From positions 372,001 to 436,000 of the forward strand of contig NZ_JAHBGI010000001.1 of the NCBI RefSeq assembly GCF_018500185.1: DNA of 64,000 nt, in the 5' to 3' direction. The notes beneath the pieces are model-generated. The model saw nothing but the letters and a program-made list of their open reading frames with translations. It was not told where the DNA came from and did not search any database. Origin of the DNA: Litoribacter ruber (GTDB lineage: Bacteria; Bacteroidota; Bacteroidia; Cytophagales; Cyclobacteriaceae). Every line of letters starts with the position of its first letter. The first letter of the stretch is position 1. Made by a program: the position numbers and the translations under genes. Shown here piece by piece: positions 36,116-44,803 of this stretch.

Positions 36116-36421
36116 TTATTGTTTTGCCAGCAAGGATTTCTCCTTGTGCTTTTTAAGCTGCCTTCTTAACTGCTCGACTGCTTCGTCCGCGGCAGCTTCA
36201 AAAGAACCGTTTTGGGTTTTGGAAAACAGTTGTTTTCCGGGTACATTCATTTTGATCTCCACGACCTTGTTTTCACTTCTGTCATTTTTATCTAACCTCA
36301 TGAAAACTTCTCCGTCAATGATACGATCATAGTAGGTGTCCAGCTTGTCCGCTTTTTTCTGAATAAAATTGATGAGCTTCTGATCAGCGTCAAAGTGGAT
36401 TGAATGCATCTGTAATTTCAT
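36116..36421 (-). CDS. hpf: Short ribosome hibernation-promoting factor
   Basis: A 101-residue HPF/RaiA-family protein. It has the beta-alpha-beta-beta-beta-alpha pattern with conserved segments (HFDADQKLINFIQKKADKL, KMNVPGKQLFS) and a basic C-terminal helix (LRRQLKKHKEKS). It lacks the dimerisation domain of long HPF, so it belongs to the short class that acts in 100S or inactive 70S ribosome formation during slow growth. It follows xerC by 29 bp. Confidence 0.93.
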   Translation of the reverse strand: MKLQMHSIHFDADQKLINFIQKKADKLDTYYDRIIDGEVFMRLDKNDRSENKVVEIKMNVPGKQLFSKTQNGSFEAAADEAVEQLRRQLKKHKEKSLLAKQ

Positions 36422-36450
36422 AATCGTTACGGTTTATAGTTAAACTTTTA

Positions 36451-37332
36451 TTAAGCTTTAGGATGTGCTTGATCAAACACGGCCTTCAGTTTTTCCATGG
36501 AATTGTGGGTATATACTTGGGTGGCGGCCAAATTGGCGTGTCCAAGTAGATCTTTTACGGCGTTGAGGTCTGCTCCTTTATTGAGAAGATGGGTCGCAAA
36601 AGTGTGCCTCAGGATGTGAGGGCTTCGTTTGGAAGTTTGGGCAAAAAGATCTAGATAATGCTTCACTATACGGTAAATTTTCATCGGATATGCCGGCTCT
36701 CTTGTAATTGTAACGATAAAATAATCACAATGGTCTAGATTATGAAATGTTTTTTCAAATGATTTTTTGTATGAAATAATATTTTGTTTAAGGACTTTTG
36801 TGATTGGAATTATACGTTCTTTTTGCCTTTTCCCCAATACTCTAACGAGATCGGAATTAAGGTCTACATCCTTCCATTTTAGGTTCAAAAGTTCGGATAA
36901 ACGCACCCCGGTGAGGTAGAGAAATTCCATGACCATCTTGTCGCGCTGTCCTTCAAAATCCTCCTGATATTGGATTTCTGAAAGCACTTCTTCGACGTTC
37001 TGTTCAGATATGAATTCGGGCAATCTCTTTGGGGTTTTTAGCGCCTGGATTTTATAGGTGGGGTCTTTTTGGATTTGGCCCTCCTTCAACAAAAATTTAT
37101 AAAACGAGCGGAGCGTGGCAATCTTCCTGTTAATGCTTCTGGGGGAAAGGCCGCTTTCGACCAGATCGACTACCCATGCCCTGATTTCAGCATGCTGGGC
37201 GTCCTCAAGAGGGGTTTCAAAGGCGGTTTGGCAAAACTCCTCAAACTGTTCCAGATCTTTCTGGTAAGCGGTGAGGGTGTGTTGGCTTGCCCTTTTGGTG
37301 TGTTGTAGGTAGGCTATAAACGACAAAAGCAT
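36451..37332 (-). CDS. xerC: Tyrosine recombinase, XerC-like
   Basis: A 293-residue site-specific recombinase. The N-terminal SAM-like core-binding domain (about 1-85) is followed by the catalytic domain with Arg in LTGVRLSELLNLKWKDV, the HxxR motif HILRHTFATHLL, a histidine in LLGHANLAATQVYTH and the nucleophile Tyr in that same segment. It is probably the chromosome dimer resolvase XerC or XerD at dif. The start ATG (37330-37332) lies inside an inverted repeat, in the gap after rpsU. Confidence 0.92.
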   Translation of the reverse strand: MLLSFIAYLQHTKRASQHTLTAYQKDLEQFEEFCQTAFETPLEDAQHAEIRAWVVDLVESGLSPRSINRKIATLRSFYKFLLKEGQIQKDPTYKIQALKTPKRLPEFISEQNVEEVLSEIQYQEDFEGQRDKMVMEFLYLTGVRLSELLNLKWKDVDLNSDLVRVLGKRQKERIIPITKVLKQNIISYKKSFEKTFHNLDHCDYFIVTITREPAYPMKIYRIVKHYLDLFAQTSKRSPHILRHTFATHLLNKGADLNAVKDLLGHANLAATQVYTHNSMEKLKAVFDQAHPKA

Positions 37333-37361
37333 ATTAGTGAATATTTACACTAATATGCTTT
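37326..37361 (-). terminator. Hairpin between rpsU and xerC covering the xerC start codon
   Basis: A perfect 14-bp inverted repeat (37326-37339 with 37348-37361) with an 8-base loop. On the minus strand the 3' arm contains the xerC ATG and ends in CTTT. It can act as an attenuator for the rpsU message and hide the xerC start. Confidence 0.75.
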
Positions 37362-37384
37362 ATTTATCTTGAGAAAGAAAATGA

Positions 37385-37579
37385 TTAACCCATTTCCTCA
37401 GTTTGCATTCTTTGCTTATAAGCAGCTTTGATGACTTCAGTTCTTCTTTTGATAGAAGGTTTCTCAAAATACTGTCTTGCTCTCAGTTCTCTGATTGCTC
37501 CAGTTCTGTCAAACTTCTTCTTGAATCTTTTCAAAGCTTTTTCGATAGATTCGTTTTCTTTAACGTTTACTACGATCAT
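37385..37579 (-). CDS. rpsU: 30S ribosomal protein bS21
   Basis: A 64-residue bS21 with the family start MIVVNVKENESIEKALKRF and basic body. In Bacteroidota ribosomes bS21, bS18 and bS6 hold the anti-Shine-Dalgarno tail of 16S rRNA. I use the ATG at 37577-37579; an upstream TTG/ATG-type extension of nine residues has no family support. The gene has its own strong promoter and a strong Shine-Dalgarno sequence. Confidence 0.95.
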   Translation of the reverse strand: MIVVNVKENESIEKALKRFKKKFDRTGAIRELRARQYFEKPSIKRRTEVIKAAYKQRMQTEEMG

Positions 37580-37588
37580 AATTTTACA

Positions 37589-37594
37589 CCTCCT
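37589..37594 (-). promoter_or_regulatory. Strong Shine-Dalgarno sequence of rpsU
   Basis: The minus strand reads AAAGGAGGT with AGGAGG nine bases before the rpsU ATG. Such sequences are rare in Bacteroidota, whose ribosomes hide the anti-Shine-Dalgarno tail, so this one is likely a regulatory element that lets ribosomes lacking bS21 translate rpsU. Confidence 0.85.
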
Positions 37595-37603
37595 TTCGAA
37601 GTG

Positions 37604-37634
37604 CAAATGTAGCCAATTATTCTGTCAATCCAAA
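37604..37634 (-). promoter_or_regulatory. Canonical Bacteroidota promoter of rpsU
   Basis: On the minus strand TTTG (37634-37631) is followed by exactly 19 bases and then TACATTTG (37611-37604), a full match to TTTG-N19-TAnnTTTG. The predicted start of transcription is a few bases further on, leaving a short leader with the Shine-Dalgarno sequence. Confidence 0.85.
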
Positions 37635-37656
37635 AATAAGTCCTGATTGTGGAATA

Positions 37657-38799
37657 TTATTTCAAGATTTGACGTCCGATTACCAATTTTTGTATCTCAG
37701 AAGTACCTTCACCAATCGTACAAAGCTTGGCATCTCTATAGAATTTCTCCACCGGATAATCTTTGGTAAAGCCGTATCCACCAAAAATCTGCACAGCCTC
37801 ATTTGCTACTGATACAGAAACCTCAGAGGCATAAAGTTTAGCCATCGCGCTTTCTTTGGTTACGTTTTGTCCTTTGTTTTTCAAGTCCGCAGCCTGGTAG
37901 ATAAGCAGTTTTGATGCTTCTACCTGGGTGGCCATATCGGCAAGTTTGAAGCTGATGCCTTGGAAGCTGCTGATAGGCTTGTTAAACTGTTGTCTTTCCT
38001 TGCTATACTGGATGGCTGCTTCAAGAGCGCCCTCGGCAATTCCCAGGGATAGGGCAGCGATGGAAATTCTTCCTCCATCCAAAATTTTCATCGACTGGAT
38101 AAAGCCATCACCTACTTCTCCTAACACTTGGCTTTTATGGACTCTGCAATCTTCAAAAATCAGCTCAGCCGTTTCTGAGGATCGCATGCCTAACTTATCT
38201 TCTTTTCTGCCGCCTCTGAATCCAGGGGTGTCACGATCAATAATGAAAGCCGTCATGCCATGGGAATCACCGACTTCTCCAGTTCGGGCAATGACCACTG
38301 CCACATCTCCGGATACACCGTGGGTAATGAAGTTTTTGGCGCCATTCAATACATAATAATCACCATCTTCTACAGCGGTGGTTCTCATGTTTCCAGCATC
38401 CGAACCGGTGTTGGGTTCTGTCAAGCCCCAAGCACCTAGAAATTCGCAACTGGCCAGTTTGGGGATGTACTTTTTCTTTTGTTCCTCATTGCCAAACATC
38501 ATGATATGTCCGGTACAAAGGGAGTTGTGGGCAGCCATAGAAAGGCCTATTCCCGGGTCAAGCTTGGTCAGTTCCACAATGGCAGTTACATATTCGAAAT
38601 AACCGAATCCTGATCCTCCATATTCATTGGGAACCAGCACGCCCATAAGGCCAAGTTCTCCAAGTTTTTTAAATAGCTCCAATGGGAATTTTTGCTCGTC
38701 ATCCCATTCTTTTCTAAAAGGGGTAATTTCCTTTGCTCCAAAATCCCGGATCATTTCCGCGATCATTTTTTGGTTCTCATTGAGTTCGAAACTCATCAT
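37657..38799 (-). CDS. Acyl-CoA dehydrogenase (short/branched-chain type)
   Basis: A 380-residue FAD-dependent acyl-CoA dehydrogenase of normal length. It has the two signature segments: GAWGLTEPNTGSDAG (FAD/substrate) and the C-terminal IFGGYGFTKDYPVEKFYRDAK, with the catalytic base in TIGEGTSEIQ near residue 365. The overall pattern is closest to butyryl-CoA or short-chain dehydrogenases. The start is one of two adjacent ATGs (38799 or 38796). It differs from the other acyl-CoA dehydrogenase in this window, which has an N-terminal extension and a YSYEGTKE motif. Confidence 0.93.
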   Translation of the reverse strand: MMSFELNENQKMIAEMIRDFGAKEITPFRKEWDDEQKFPLELFKKLGELGLMGVLVPNEYGGSGFGYFEYVTAIVELTKLDPGIGLSMAAHNSLCTGHIMMFGNEEQKKKYIPKLASCEFLGAWGLTEPNTGSDAGNMRTTAVEDGDYYVLNGAKNFITHGVSGDVAVVIARTGEVGDSHGMTAFIIDRDTPGFRGGRKEDKLGMRSSETAELIFEDCRVHKSQVLGEVGDGFIQSMKILDGGRISIAALSLGIAEGALEAAIQYSKERQQFNKPISSFQGISFKLADMATQVEASKLLIYQAADLKNKGQNVTKESAMAKLYASEVSVSVANEAVQIFGGYGFTKDYPVEKFYRDAKLCTIGEGTSEIQKLVIGRQILK

Positions 38800-39139
38800 A
38801 ATTTTATAAGTTTATTTGGGTTTGCAGTTCAAAATTCCAAATTAGAGAATCTTTTTTTGAATTCTTGCATGGAATTTGACTTAATTTTGAAAATGGTTTT
38901 TTTAAAGGGAACCAGACTTTTATATTTGTTGGCGTAAATTTTGTTTATAGGATCTCGAATTTGTTGATTTTATTCGGATATCACTTCGAAGGATGCAAAT
39001 CACCCTTAAATGAATTTTTAAGAGAATCTTCCAAGTTTTTTACTCATGAGGATTCGCCGCGGTGACCAGCCGCTTTGTTTTAAAATAATCAGAACAGGTA
39101 AAAATTGTTTTTCACTAAATCATTTTACAAAAATTAATT
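38800..39139. other. 340-bp intergenic region between divergent genes
   Basis: No coding potential is seen. It holds a TATATTTG box (38921-38928) on the plus strand, which would give ugd an mRNA leader of about 200 bases. A small GC-rich hairpin lies near 39056-39072 in that leader. Confidence 0.55.
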
Positions 39140-40456
39140 ATGAAAATTACAGTAGTAGGTACCGGATATGTAGGTTTGGTAACGGGTACATGTTTTGCCG
39201 ATGTAGGTGTGGAAGTGGTCTGTGTAGATGTAGACCAGAAGAAGATAGATAATTTGAAAAAAGGTATTATGCCTATCTATGAGCCAGGTTTGGAAGAGAT
39301 GGTAGTGCGTAATTATAAAAGCGGAAGGTTGCAGTTTTCCACCGATTTAGGTGAAGCGATAAAAGGAAGTGAAGTGGCGTTCATCGCGGTAGGCACCCCT
39401 CCGGGTGAAGACGGCTCTGCTGACTTGCAGTATGTTTTGGCCGTAGCCGAAGGTATCGGTAAAAGCATGGATGATTTCATGGTAGTGGCTACCAAGAGTA
39501 CCGTACCGGTAGGTACAGGTAAAAAAGTGCATGCGGCCATTCAGAAAGCCTTGGAAGGAAGAGGCAGTGACTTGGGTTTTGCAGTTGCTTCCAACCCTGA
39601 GTTTTTGAAAGAAGGAGCCGCAGTGGAAGATTTCTTGAAGCCGGACAGAATCGTGATTGGTGTGGAGGATGAAAAAGCCGAAGCTATCATGAAGCGCCTT
39701 TATAAGCCTTTCCAGCTTAGCGGTGACAGAATCATTTATATGGACATCCCATCTGCGGAAATGACCAAATATACGGCTAACGCCATGTTGGCAACCAAGA
39801 TTTCTTTTATGAACGATATCGCCAACCTTTGCGAGCTAGTGGGCGCAGATGCCAACATGGTGCGAAAGGGGATCGGTTCCGATCCTCGTATCGGCAACAA
39901 GTTCATTTACCCAGGTGTAGGTTATGGTGGATCTTGCTTCCCCAAGGACGTGAAGGCTATCATACGAACTGCTAGAGAGTACAATTACGAGTTGAAGGTA
40001 TTGCAGTCTGTGGAGGATGTAAATGAGAAACAGAAATATGTGCTTTCCAACAAAGTGAAAAAGCACTTTGGAGAAGATCTTTCTGGAAAGACTTTTGCCA
40101 TGTGGGGACTAAGCTTCAAGCCAAATACAGATGATATGAGAGAGGCTCCTGCATGCGTGATTATCGATGAATTATTGGCTGCTGGCGCGCAAGTGAAGGC
40201 TTATGATCCTATTGCCATGAAAGAGGCAAAAGAGCATTATATAGGTGATAAGATTACTTATTGCAATGATGCTTATGAAGCCCTAGTTGATGCAGATGCA
40301 TTATTGCTTGTAACGGAATGGTCTGAATTTAGAATGCCAAGCTGGAATGTGTTGACCAAGCTGCTGAATGACAAGGTGATTTTTGATGGTAGAAACATCT
40401 ACGATCCTAAGTACTTGAAAGAGCTTGGGTTCACCCATTATGGAATCGGTATCTAA
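39140..40456 (+). CDS. ugd: UDP-glucose 6-dehydrogenase
   Basis: Ugd oxidises UDP-glucose to UDP-glucuronate for surface polysaccharides. The 438-residue protein has an N-terminal Rossmann motif (VVGTGYVGLVTG), the active-site cysteine in GVGYGGSCFPKDV (near residue 260) and the C-terminal UDP-binding segment (KTFAMWGLSFKPNTDDMREAP). Length is normal. It is followed by a terminator and then galE, both acting on UDP-sugars. Confidence 0.96.
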   Translation: MKITVVGTGYVGLVTGTCFADVGVEVVCVDVDQKKIDNLKKGIMPIYEPGLEEMVVRNYKSGRLQFSTDLGEAIKGSEVAFIAVGTPPGEDGSADLQYVLAVAEGIGKSMDDFMVVATKSTVPVGTGKKVHAAIQKALEGRGSDLGFAVASNPEFLKEGAAVEDFLKPDRIVIGVEDEKAEAIMKRLYKPFQLSGDRIIYMDIPSAEMTKYTANAMLATKISFMNDIANLCELVGADANMVRKGIGSDPRIGNKFIYPGVGYGGSCFPKDVKAIIRTAREYNYELKVLQSVEDVNEKQKYVLSNKVKKHFGEDLSGKTFAMWGLSFKPNTDDMREAPACVIIDELLAAGAQVKAYDPIAMKEAKEHYIGDKITYCNDAYEALVDADALLLVTEWSEFRMPSWNVLTKLLNDKVIFDGRNIYDPKYLKELGFTHYGIGI

Positions 40457-40479
40457 TTAATACATTATAATATAGAGTG

Positions 40480-40523
40480 AAAAGCATAATCAGGTGAGTT
40501 TATTCCTTGATTATGCTTTTTTT
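40480..40523 (+). terminator. Terminator between ugd and galE
   Basis: A perfect 13-bp stem (40480-40492 with 40508-40520, core AAGCATAATCA/TGATTATGCTT) with a 15-base loop and a following run of T. Confidence 0.88.
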
Positions 40524-40550
40524 ATTACAAATAAAATTGGATTTTTAGCT

Positions 40551-41582
40551 ATGAAGAAAAAAATATTGATCACGGGAGGAGCCGGATATATCGGTTCCCA
40601 TACCGCTGTAGCACTTTTTGAGGCAGGTTTTGAGCCAGTTGTAATCGATGACTTTTCCAATTCTGACAAATCCGCAGTTAGGGGCATCGAGAAAATTGTG
40701 GGGCAAGAAGTAAAGCTTTACGAAGGTGACTGCAATGATGTGAAACTGATGGAAGAAATTTTTTCCACAGAAGGAATCGCAGGAGTTATCCATTTTGCAG
40801 CCTATAAGGCAGTAGGAGAGAGCACTGAGCATCCCTTAAAGTATTACAAAAACAACGTAGGTTCCCTGCTGGTGCTTTTGGAGACCATGCGGAAATTTGA
40901 GGTGAGCGACATTGTTTTCTCTTCATCCTGTACCGTCTATGGTCAGCCAGATGAAAACCCTGTAAAGGAATCAACCCCCCGTAAGGAGGCCGAAAGCCCC
41001 TATGGGAACACCAAAAAGGTATGCGAGGATATCCTCAACGATTATGTGAAAAGCAAGGCTCCGGTGAGAGTGATAGCTTTAAGGTATTTCAACCCGGTAG
41101 GTGCACACCCAAGTTCGGCCATTGGAGAGTTGCCGCTAGGGGTTCCCAATAACTTGGTGCCATTCGTAACCCAAACGGGAGCTGGGCTCAGGGAGCAATT
41201 AACTGTTTTTGGGGATGATTACGATACCTCTGACGGTACGTGTATTCGGGACTATATCCACGTGGTGGATTTGGCCGAAGCACACGTAAAATCCATTCAG
41301 CACCTTGCTAATAAACCTGCGACTTATTTTGACCTATTTAACTTAGGTACAGGTGAAGGCAATACCGTTTTGGAAGTGGTAAAGACATTCGAAAAGGTAA
41401 GCGGGGAATCCTTAAAATACAAGATAGGCCCTAGAAGGTCTGGGGACATCGAAAAAGTGTGGGCCAATACGGATAAGGCAGAGCAGGTCCTGGGATGGAG
41501 ATCCAGACTGAATCTTGAGGATGCCCTCAGGGATTCCTGGAATTGGCAATTGAGTTTGAAGGAAAAAGAAAAGATGAGCTAA
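40551..41582 (+). CDS. galE: UDP-glucose 4-epimerase
   Basis: GalE interconverts UDP-glucose and UDP-galactose. The 343-residue protein has the NAD-binding motif TGGAGYIGSH, the catalytic Ser in FSSSCTVYG and the YxxxK motif in YGNTKKVCE. The ATG at 40551 is preferred; an upstream extension (from 40494) lies in the terminator region and has no family support. It ends in its own terminator. Confidence 0.96.
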   Translation: MKKKILITGGAGYIGSHTAVALFEAGFEPVVIDDFSNSDKSAVRGIEKIVGQEVKLYEGDCNDVKLMEEIFSTEGIAGVIHFAAYKAVGESTEHPLKYYKNNVGSLLVLLETMRKFEVSDIVFSSSCTVYGQPDENPVKESTPRKEAESPYGNTKKVCEDILNDYVKSKAPVRVIALRYFNPVGAHPSSAIGELPLGVPNNLVPFVTQTGAGLREQLTVFGDDYDTSDGTCIRDYIHVVDLAEAHVKSIQHLANKPATYFDLFNLGTGEGNTVLEVVKTFEKVSGESLKYKIGPRRSGDIEKVWANTDKAEQVLGWRSRLNLEDALRDSWNWQLSLKEKEKMS

Positions 41583-41594
41583 CACTCATCTTTT
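41569..41594. terminator. Bidirectional terminator after galE
   Basis: A perfect 10-bp stem (41569-41578 AAAAGATGAG with 41585-41594 CTCATCTTTT) with a 6-base loop containing the galE stop. It can serve galE and the convergent M28 peptidase gene. Confidence 0.85.
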
Positions 41595-41602
41595 CTTTTT
41601 TG

Positions 41603-42583
41603 CTATTCCTGATAAATGGTAAAGAGAACAGTTTCGCCCACAGCTTTTAAAGTTCTTCTGTCGATCAAGTCCATGCTGTCCTGATGGGTATGGTGGTATT
41701 TACCAAAACCGTAATCAGGTGAATATTCCACGATGTCAATCATCGGGATTTTCGCCACTTGGTTGACAAACACGTGGTCATCGATGATTTCATGAGAATC
41801 CCTCATGGGGAAGAAATCGCCATGACCCAAGCGATGGGCATTTCTCCATACTTTTTGTACGATATTGCGGGCGTATTGCATGGAATAACCCTCTCGATAA
41901 AACCTTGCTCCTTTGGCGCCAACCATATCGAGAAGGATTCCATAATAGGCTGAATATCCGGCTTCATGTGGATTTCTGGACCAATGCTGGGAGCCCAAGG
42001 CCCACCAAATCTGGGAGTGGTTTCGGTCGCTTGGCTTGGTCTGTTCGGGCTCCCCGTAATCCTCCCCGTCAAAAAGTATAAAGTCCACGCCAACTTCCGG
42101 GTCCATCCCGGATGTGGCTATAACCCTGGCTATTTCCAAGATCACGCCAACACCGCTTCCTCCATCATTCGCCCCATCAATTGGCTGCTCAATGTTTTCG
42201 GTATCCTTGTCGGCTAGGTGCCGGGTGTCCCAATGGGCGGCCAAGAGAATTCTTTTGCTAGCCTGTGGATTGTGGGCTGCAAAGATATTGGTCAGCTTCA
42301 GGTTGGTTCCGTCATAAGCTTTTGCTTCAAAATCCTGCTCGGTAACCTGCATTCCGTACTCATTGAATTTTTCAACAAGCCATCTTTTGGTCTCCTGATG
42401 CGCCTCGGTATTGGGCACCCTAGGCCCAAAATCAACTTGCCGTTGGATAAAGCTATAGGCAGAATCTGCATTAAATTCAGGTACTTCTCTTAGTTCCTCT
42501 TCTACAACCCTCTCTTCGGCCTGGTCACGGCCACAAGCTATGAGAGATATGAAAAGTATTGCGAAAATCCAGTTACTCTTCAT
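41603..42583 (-). CDS. M28-family zinc peptidase lipoprotein, glutaminyl-cyclase-like
   Basis: A 326-residue lipoprotein (lipobox ending at Cys17, SLIAC). The M28-like domain shows [19 protein letters not shown] (metal-binding Asp), LFDGEDYG (metal-binding Glu) and [10 protein letters not shown] (histidine ligand). This set resembles the secreted glutaminyl-peptide cyclotransferases found in T9SS bacteria, which cyclise N-terminal Gln after signal-peptide cleavage; aminopeptidase activity is the alternative. The gene overlaps the end of cysS by 11 bp and is probably co-transcribed with it. Confidence 0.85.
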   Translation of the reverse strand: MKSNWIFAILFISLIACGRDQAEERVVEEELREVPEFNADSAYSFIQRQVDFGPRVPNTEAHQETKRWLVEKFNEYGMQVTEQDFEAKAYDGTNLKLTNIFAAHNPQASKRILLAAHWDTRHLADKDTENIEQPIDGANDGGSGVGVILEIARVIATSGMDPEVGVDFILFDGEDYGEPEQTKPSDRNHSQIWWALGSQHWSRNPHEAGYSAYYGILLDMVGAKGARFYREGYSMQYARNIVQKVWRNAHRLGHGDFFPMRDSHEIIDDHVFVNQVAKIPMIDIVEYSPDYGFGKYHHTHQDSMDLIDRRTLKAVGETVLFTIYQE

Positions 42584-44066
42584 ATGCCCAGTCGATTTTA
42601 TCTTTCATGTCTTTTACTATGATGCCATTGGTTTTCAAGGTGGCTCTGATCTGATCTACCAAATCATAGTCACGGTTTTTCTTGGCGTCGCCATATACAT
42701 TTAACAATGCATCCAAGAGGCTATATTGAATGTCTGCTTTTTCCTCTACAAGACCTAGAATATCTTCCACAAACACTATATAGCGGTCGAGCATCTTTTC
42801 AAAAACCTCCTTTCCCAAGGCGGCAGGTTTAAGCTGGCCAGTGAAGCAGCTGTTGATCTTCTTGGTCAGGTTGAAAAGGTAGCCGATAGCCTGTGCGGTG
42901 TTGAGGTCATCGTTCATCGCTCTATAGGCATTTTGAATGTTTTGCTCCACCTGTTTGGCCTGGTTTTCATCGATATCCACGCCTTCTTCCTGCTCAAATT
43001 TTAGGTTTTTGGCAATTCGAAGGGCGTTGATGATTTTCTTGTAGCCTTTTTGGGCTGCTTTCAGAGCGTCGTTGGAAAAATCCAGCGTAGATCTATAATG
43101 GGCAGTCAATATGAAATACCTGATCGTCATGGGACTGTAGGCCTGCTCCAATAGTTCGTGTTCCCCATTAAATAGCTGCTGCAGGGTGATAAAATTGCCC
43201 AAGGATTTGCCCATCTTCTGGCCATTGATGGTGATCATGTTGTTGTGCATCCAGTATTTGGCCGGGTCGGTGTGGTTGCAGGCGTTGCCCTGTGCGATTT
43301 CACATTCGTGGTGTGGAAACATAAGGTCCATGCCGCCACCGTGGATGTCAAAATGCTTGCCCAGGTACTTTGCACTCATAGCTGTACACTCCAAGTGCCA
43401 GCCAGGAAAACCCTGTCCCCACGGAGAATCCCATTTCATCAAATGCTCCGGAGAAGCTTTTTTCCAAAGGGCAAAATCTATTGGGTTGCGCTTTTCCTGC
43501 TGTCCATCAAGTTCGCGGCTTCCAGATACCAATTCTTCCAGTATCCTTCCGGAAAGCTTTCCATATTTCTCCCGCTCGTGGTATTTAAGCACATCAAAAT
43601 ACACGCTGCCGTTGACCTCATAGGCCAAACCTTCGGCAAGGATGTCTTTCACCAGCTGGATCTGCTCAGGAATATGCCCGGTTGCTCGAGGCTCAATATT
43701 CGGTTTTTTGGTATTTAGCAAATCCATATCCCTATGATAAGTGTCCGTATAATGCTGGGCCACCTCCATAGGCTCGAGCTGTTCGAGTTTAGCCTTTTTG
43801 GCTATCTTGTCCTCCCCGTCATCGGCATCGGCTTCCAGGTGTCCCACGTCGGTGATGTTGCGGACATACCTGACCTTATTGCCCAAATGGGTGAGGTAGC
43901 GGTATAAAGTGTCAAAAGTGATAGCCGGCCGGGCATGGCCCAGATGGGCGTCGCCATATACGGTAGGACCGCAAACATACATCCCCACAAAGGGAGGGTT
44001 TAGCGGTTCGAAAAGTTCCTTTTTCCGACTGAGGGTGTTGTATATTTTTAAATCTTTTGAATACAT
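42573..44066 (-). CDS. cysS: Cysteinyl-tRNA synthetase
   Basis: A class I aminoacyl-tRNA synthetase of 497 residues. The HIGH-type motif is [10 protein letters not shown], the KMSKS-type motif KMGKSLGN, and the catalytic zinc cysteines and histidines are in [15 protein letters not shown] and HHECEIAQ. All segments are intact. Confidence 0.97.
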   Translation of the reverse strand: MYSKDLKIYNTLSRKKELFEPLNPPFVGMYVCGPTVYGDAHLGHARPAITFDTLYRYLTHLGNKVRYVRNITDVGHLEADADDGEDKIAKKAKLEQLEPMEVAQHYTDTYHRDMDLLNTKKPNIEPRATGHIPEQIQLVKDILAEGLAYEVNGSVYFDVLKYHEREKYGKLSGRILEELVSGSRELDGQQEKRNPIDFALWKKASPEHLMKWDSPWGQGFPGWHLECTAMSAKYLGKHFDIHGGGMDLMFPHHECEIAQGNACNHTDPAKYWMHNNMITINGQKMGKSLGNFITLQQLFNGEHELLEQAYSPMTIRYFILTAHYRSTLDFSNDALKAAQKGYKKIINALRIAKNLKFEQEEGVDIDENQAKQVEQNIQNAYRAMNDDLNTAQAIGYLFNLTKKINSCFTGQLKPAALGKEVFEKMLDRYIVFVEDILGLVEEKADIQYSLLDALLNVYGDAKKNRDYDLVDQIRATLKTNGIIVKDMKDKIDWAYEE

Positions 44067-44252
44067 GTTACAAATTTATCAAATCAAGAGAGAAAATTAA
44101 GAAAACTGTGAAATGAACACTTCCGTTGTGAAGGGGTTCGATTACTTAAATGTCCAAATAAAAACACCGAATTTAGGGTAAAAAGGTTTAAAACGGACCT
44201 AGGGAATAATTTTCTGTAGGGATTATTTCTTTTTTATAGGAAAAAAAATTAT

Positions 44253-44260
44253 TACATTTG
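44253..44260 (+). promoter_or_regulatory. Candidate -7 box of the rimP-nusA-infB operon
   Basis: TACATTTG matches TAnnTTTG about 68 bp before the rimP ATG. The position 19 bp upstream has a T-run rather than TTTG. Confidence 0.55.
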
Positions 44261-44283
44261 TACCCTACTTAGCCGAATTTAGA

Positions 44284-44304
44284 GAGGGGACAAGCAGTCC
44301 CCTC
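44284..44304 (+). promoter_or_regulatory. Leader hairpin upstream of rimP
   Basis: An 8-bp GC-rich stem (44284-44291 GAGGGGAC with 44297-44304 GTCCCCTC, plus an extra A-T at the base) with a 5-base loop, followed by TTTCAT. It lies between the -7 box and rimP and may be an attenuator or RNA control element. Confidence 0.65.
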
Positions 44305-44327
44305 TTTCATTATGCTAGAATTTGAAC

Positions 44328-44798
44328 ATGAGTTTGAAGCAGAATATAGAAGAAATTGTAGAGAAGCATCTGCCTGATGCCAGCCATTTTGTGGTTGATG
44401 TGACCGTGAAGGAAGCTTCGGGGAAGCAGAAGGTAATCATCCTGATCGATGCCGATGAGGGGCTTAACATAGATGCCTGTGCCAAGGTGAGCCGTGCCGT
44501 AGGGGAGGAGCTTGAGGCCAAGGATATTCTTGAGGAGGCGTATGTGCTGGAGGTTTCTTCTCCTGGTTTGGATTTTCCATTGACTAGCAGGAGGCAGTAC
44601 CAAAAAAACATCGGCCGCAATATAAAGGTGACACTAGAAAATGGAGGCGAGCAGGAAGGCGAGCTGACATCAGTGGAGCCGCTACATGTGGTTTTGAAGA
44701 CAAAGAAAAAAGAAAAAGGGAAAAAAGCTGTAGAGGAAGAAGTTCAGTTGGCTTTTGACCAAATAAAGAAATCAATTGTATTAGTCTCTTTTAAATAA
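44328..44798 (+). CDS. rimP: Ribosome maturation factor RimP
   Basis: RimP helps 30S maturation. The 156-residue protein has the two-domain layout: an N-terminal alpha/beta domain with VVDVTVKEASGKQKVIILIDADEGLNI pattern (residues about 15-50), the CAKVSRAVGEELE segment and the VSSPGLDFPLTSRRQ motif before the Sm-like C-terminal domain. The ATG at 44328 is preferred over the upstream TTG. Confidence 0.95.
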   Translation: MSLKQNIEEIVEKHLPDASHFVVDVTVKEASGKQKVIILIDADEGLNIDACAKVSRAVGEELEAKDILEEAYVLEVSSPGLDFPLTSRRQYQKNIGRNIKVTLENGGEQEGELTSVEPLHVVLKTKKKEKGKKAVEEEVQLAFDQIKKSIVLVSFK

Positions 44799-44803
44799 AC
44801 ACA

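Noticed and set aside
40494-40550. 19-residue N-terminal extension of GalE
   Set aside because: It lies in the ugd terminator region and the family start (MKKKILITGGAGYIG) is at 40551.
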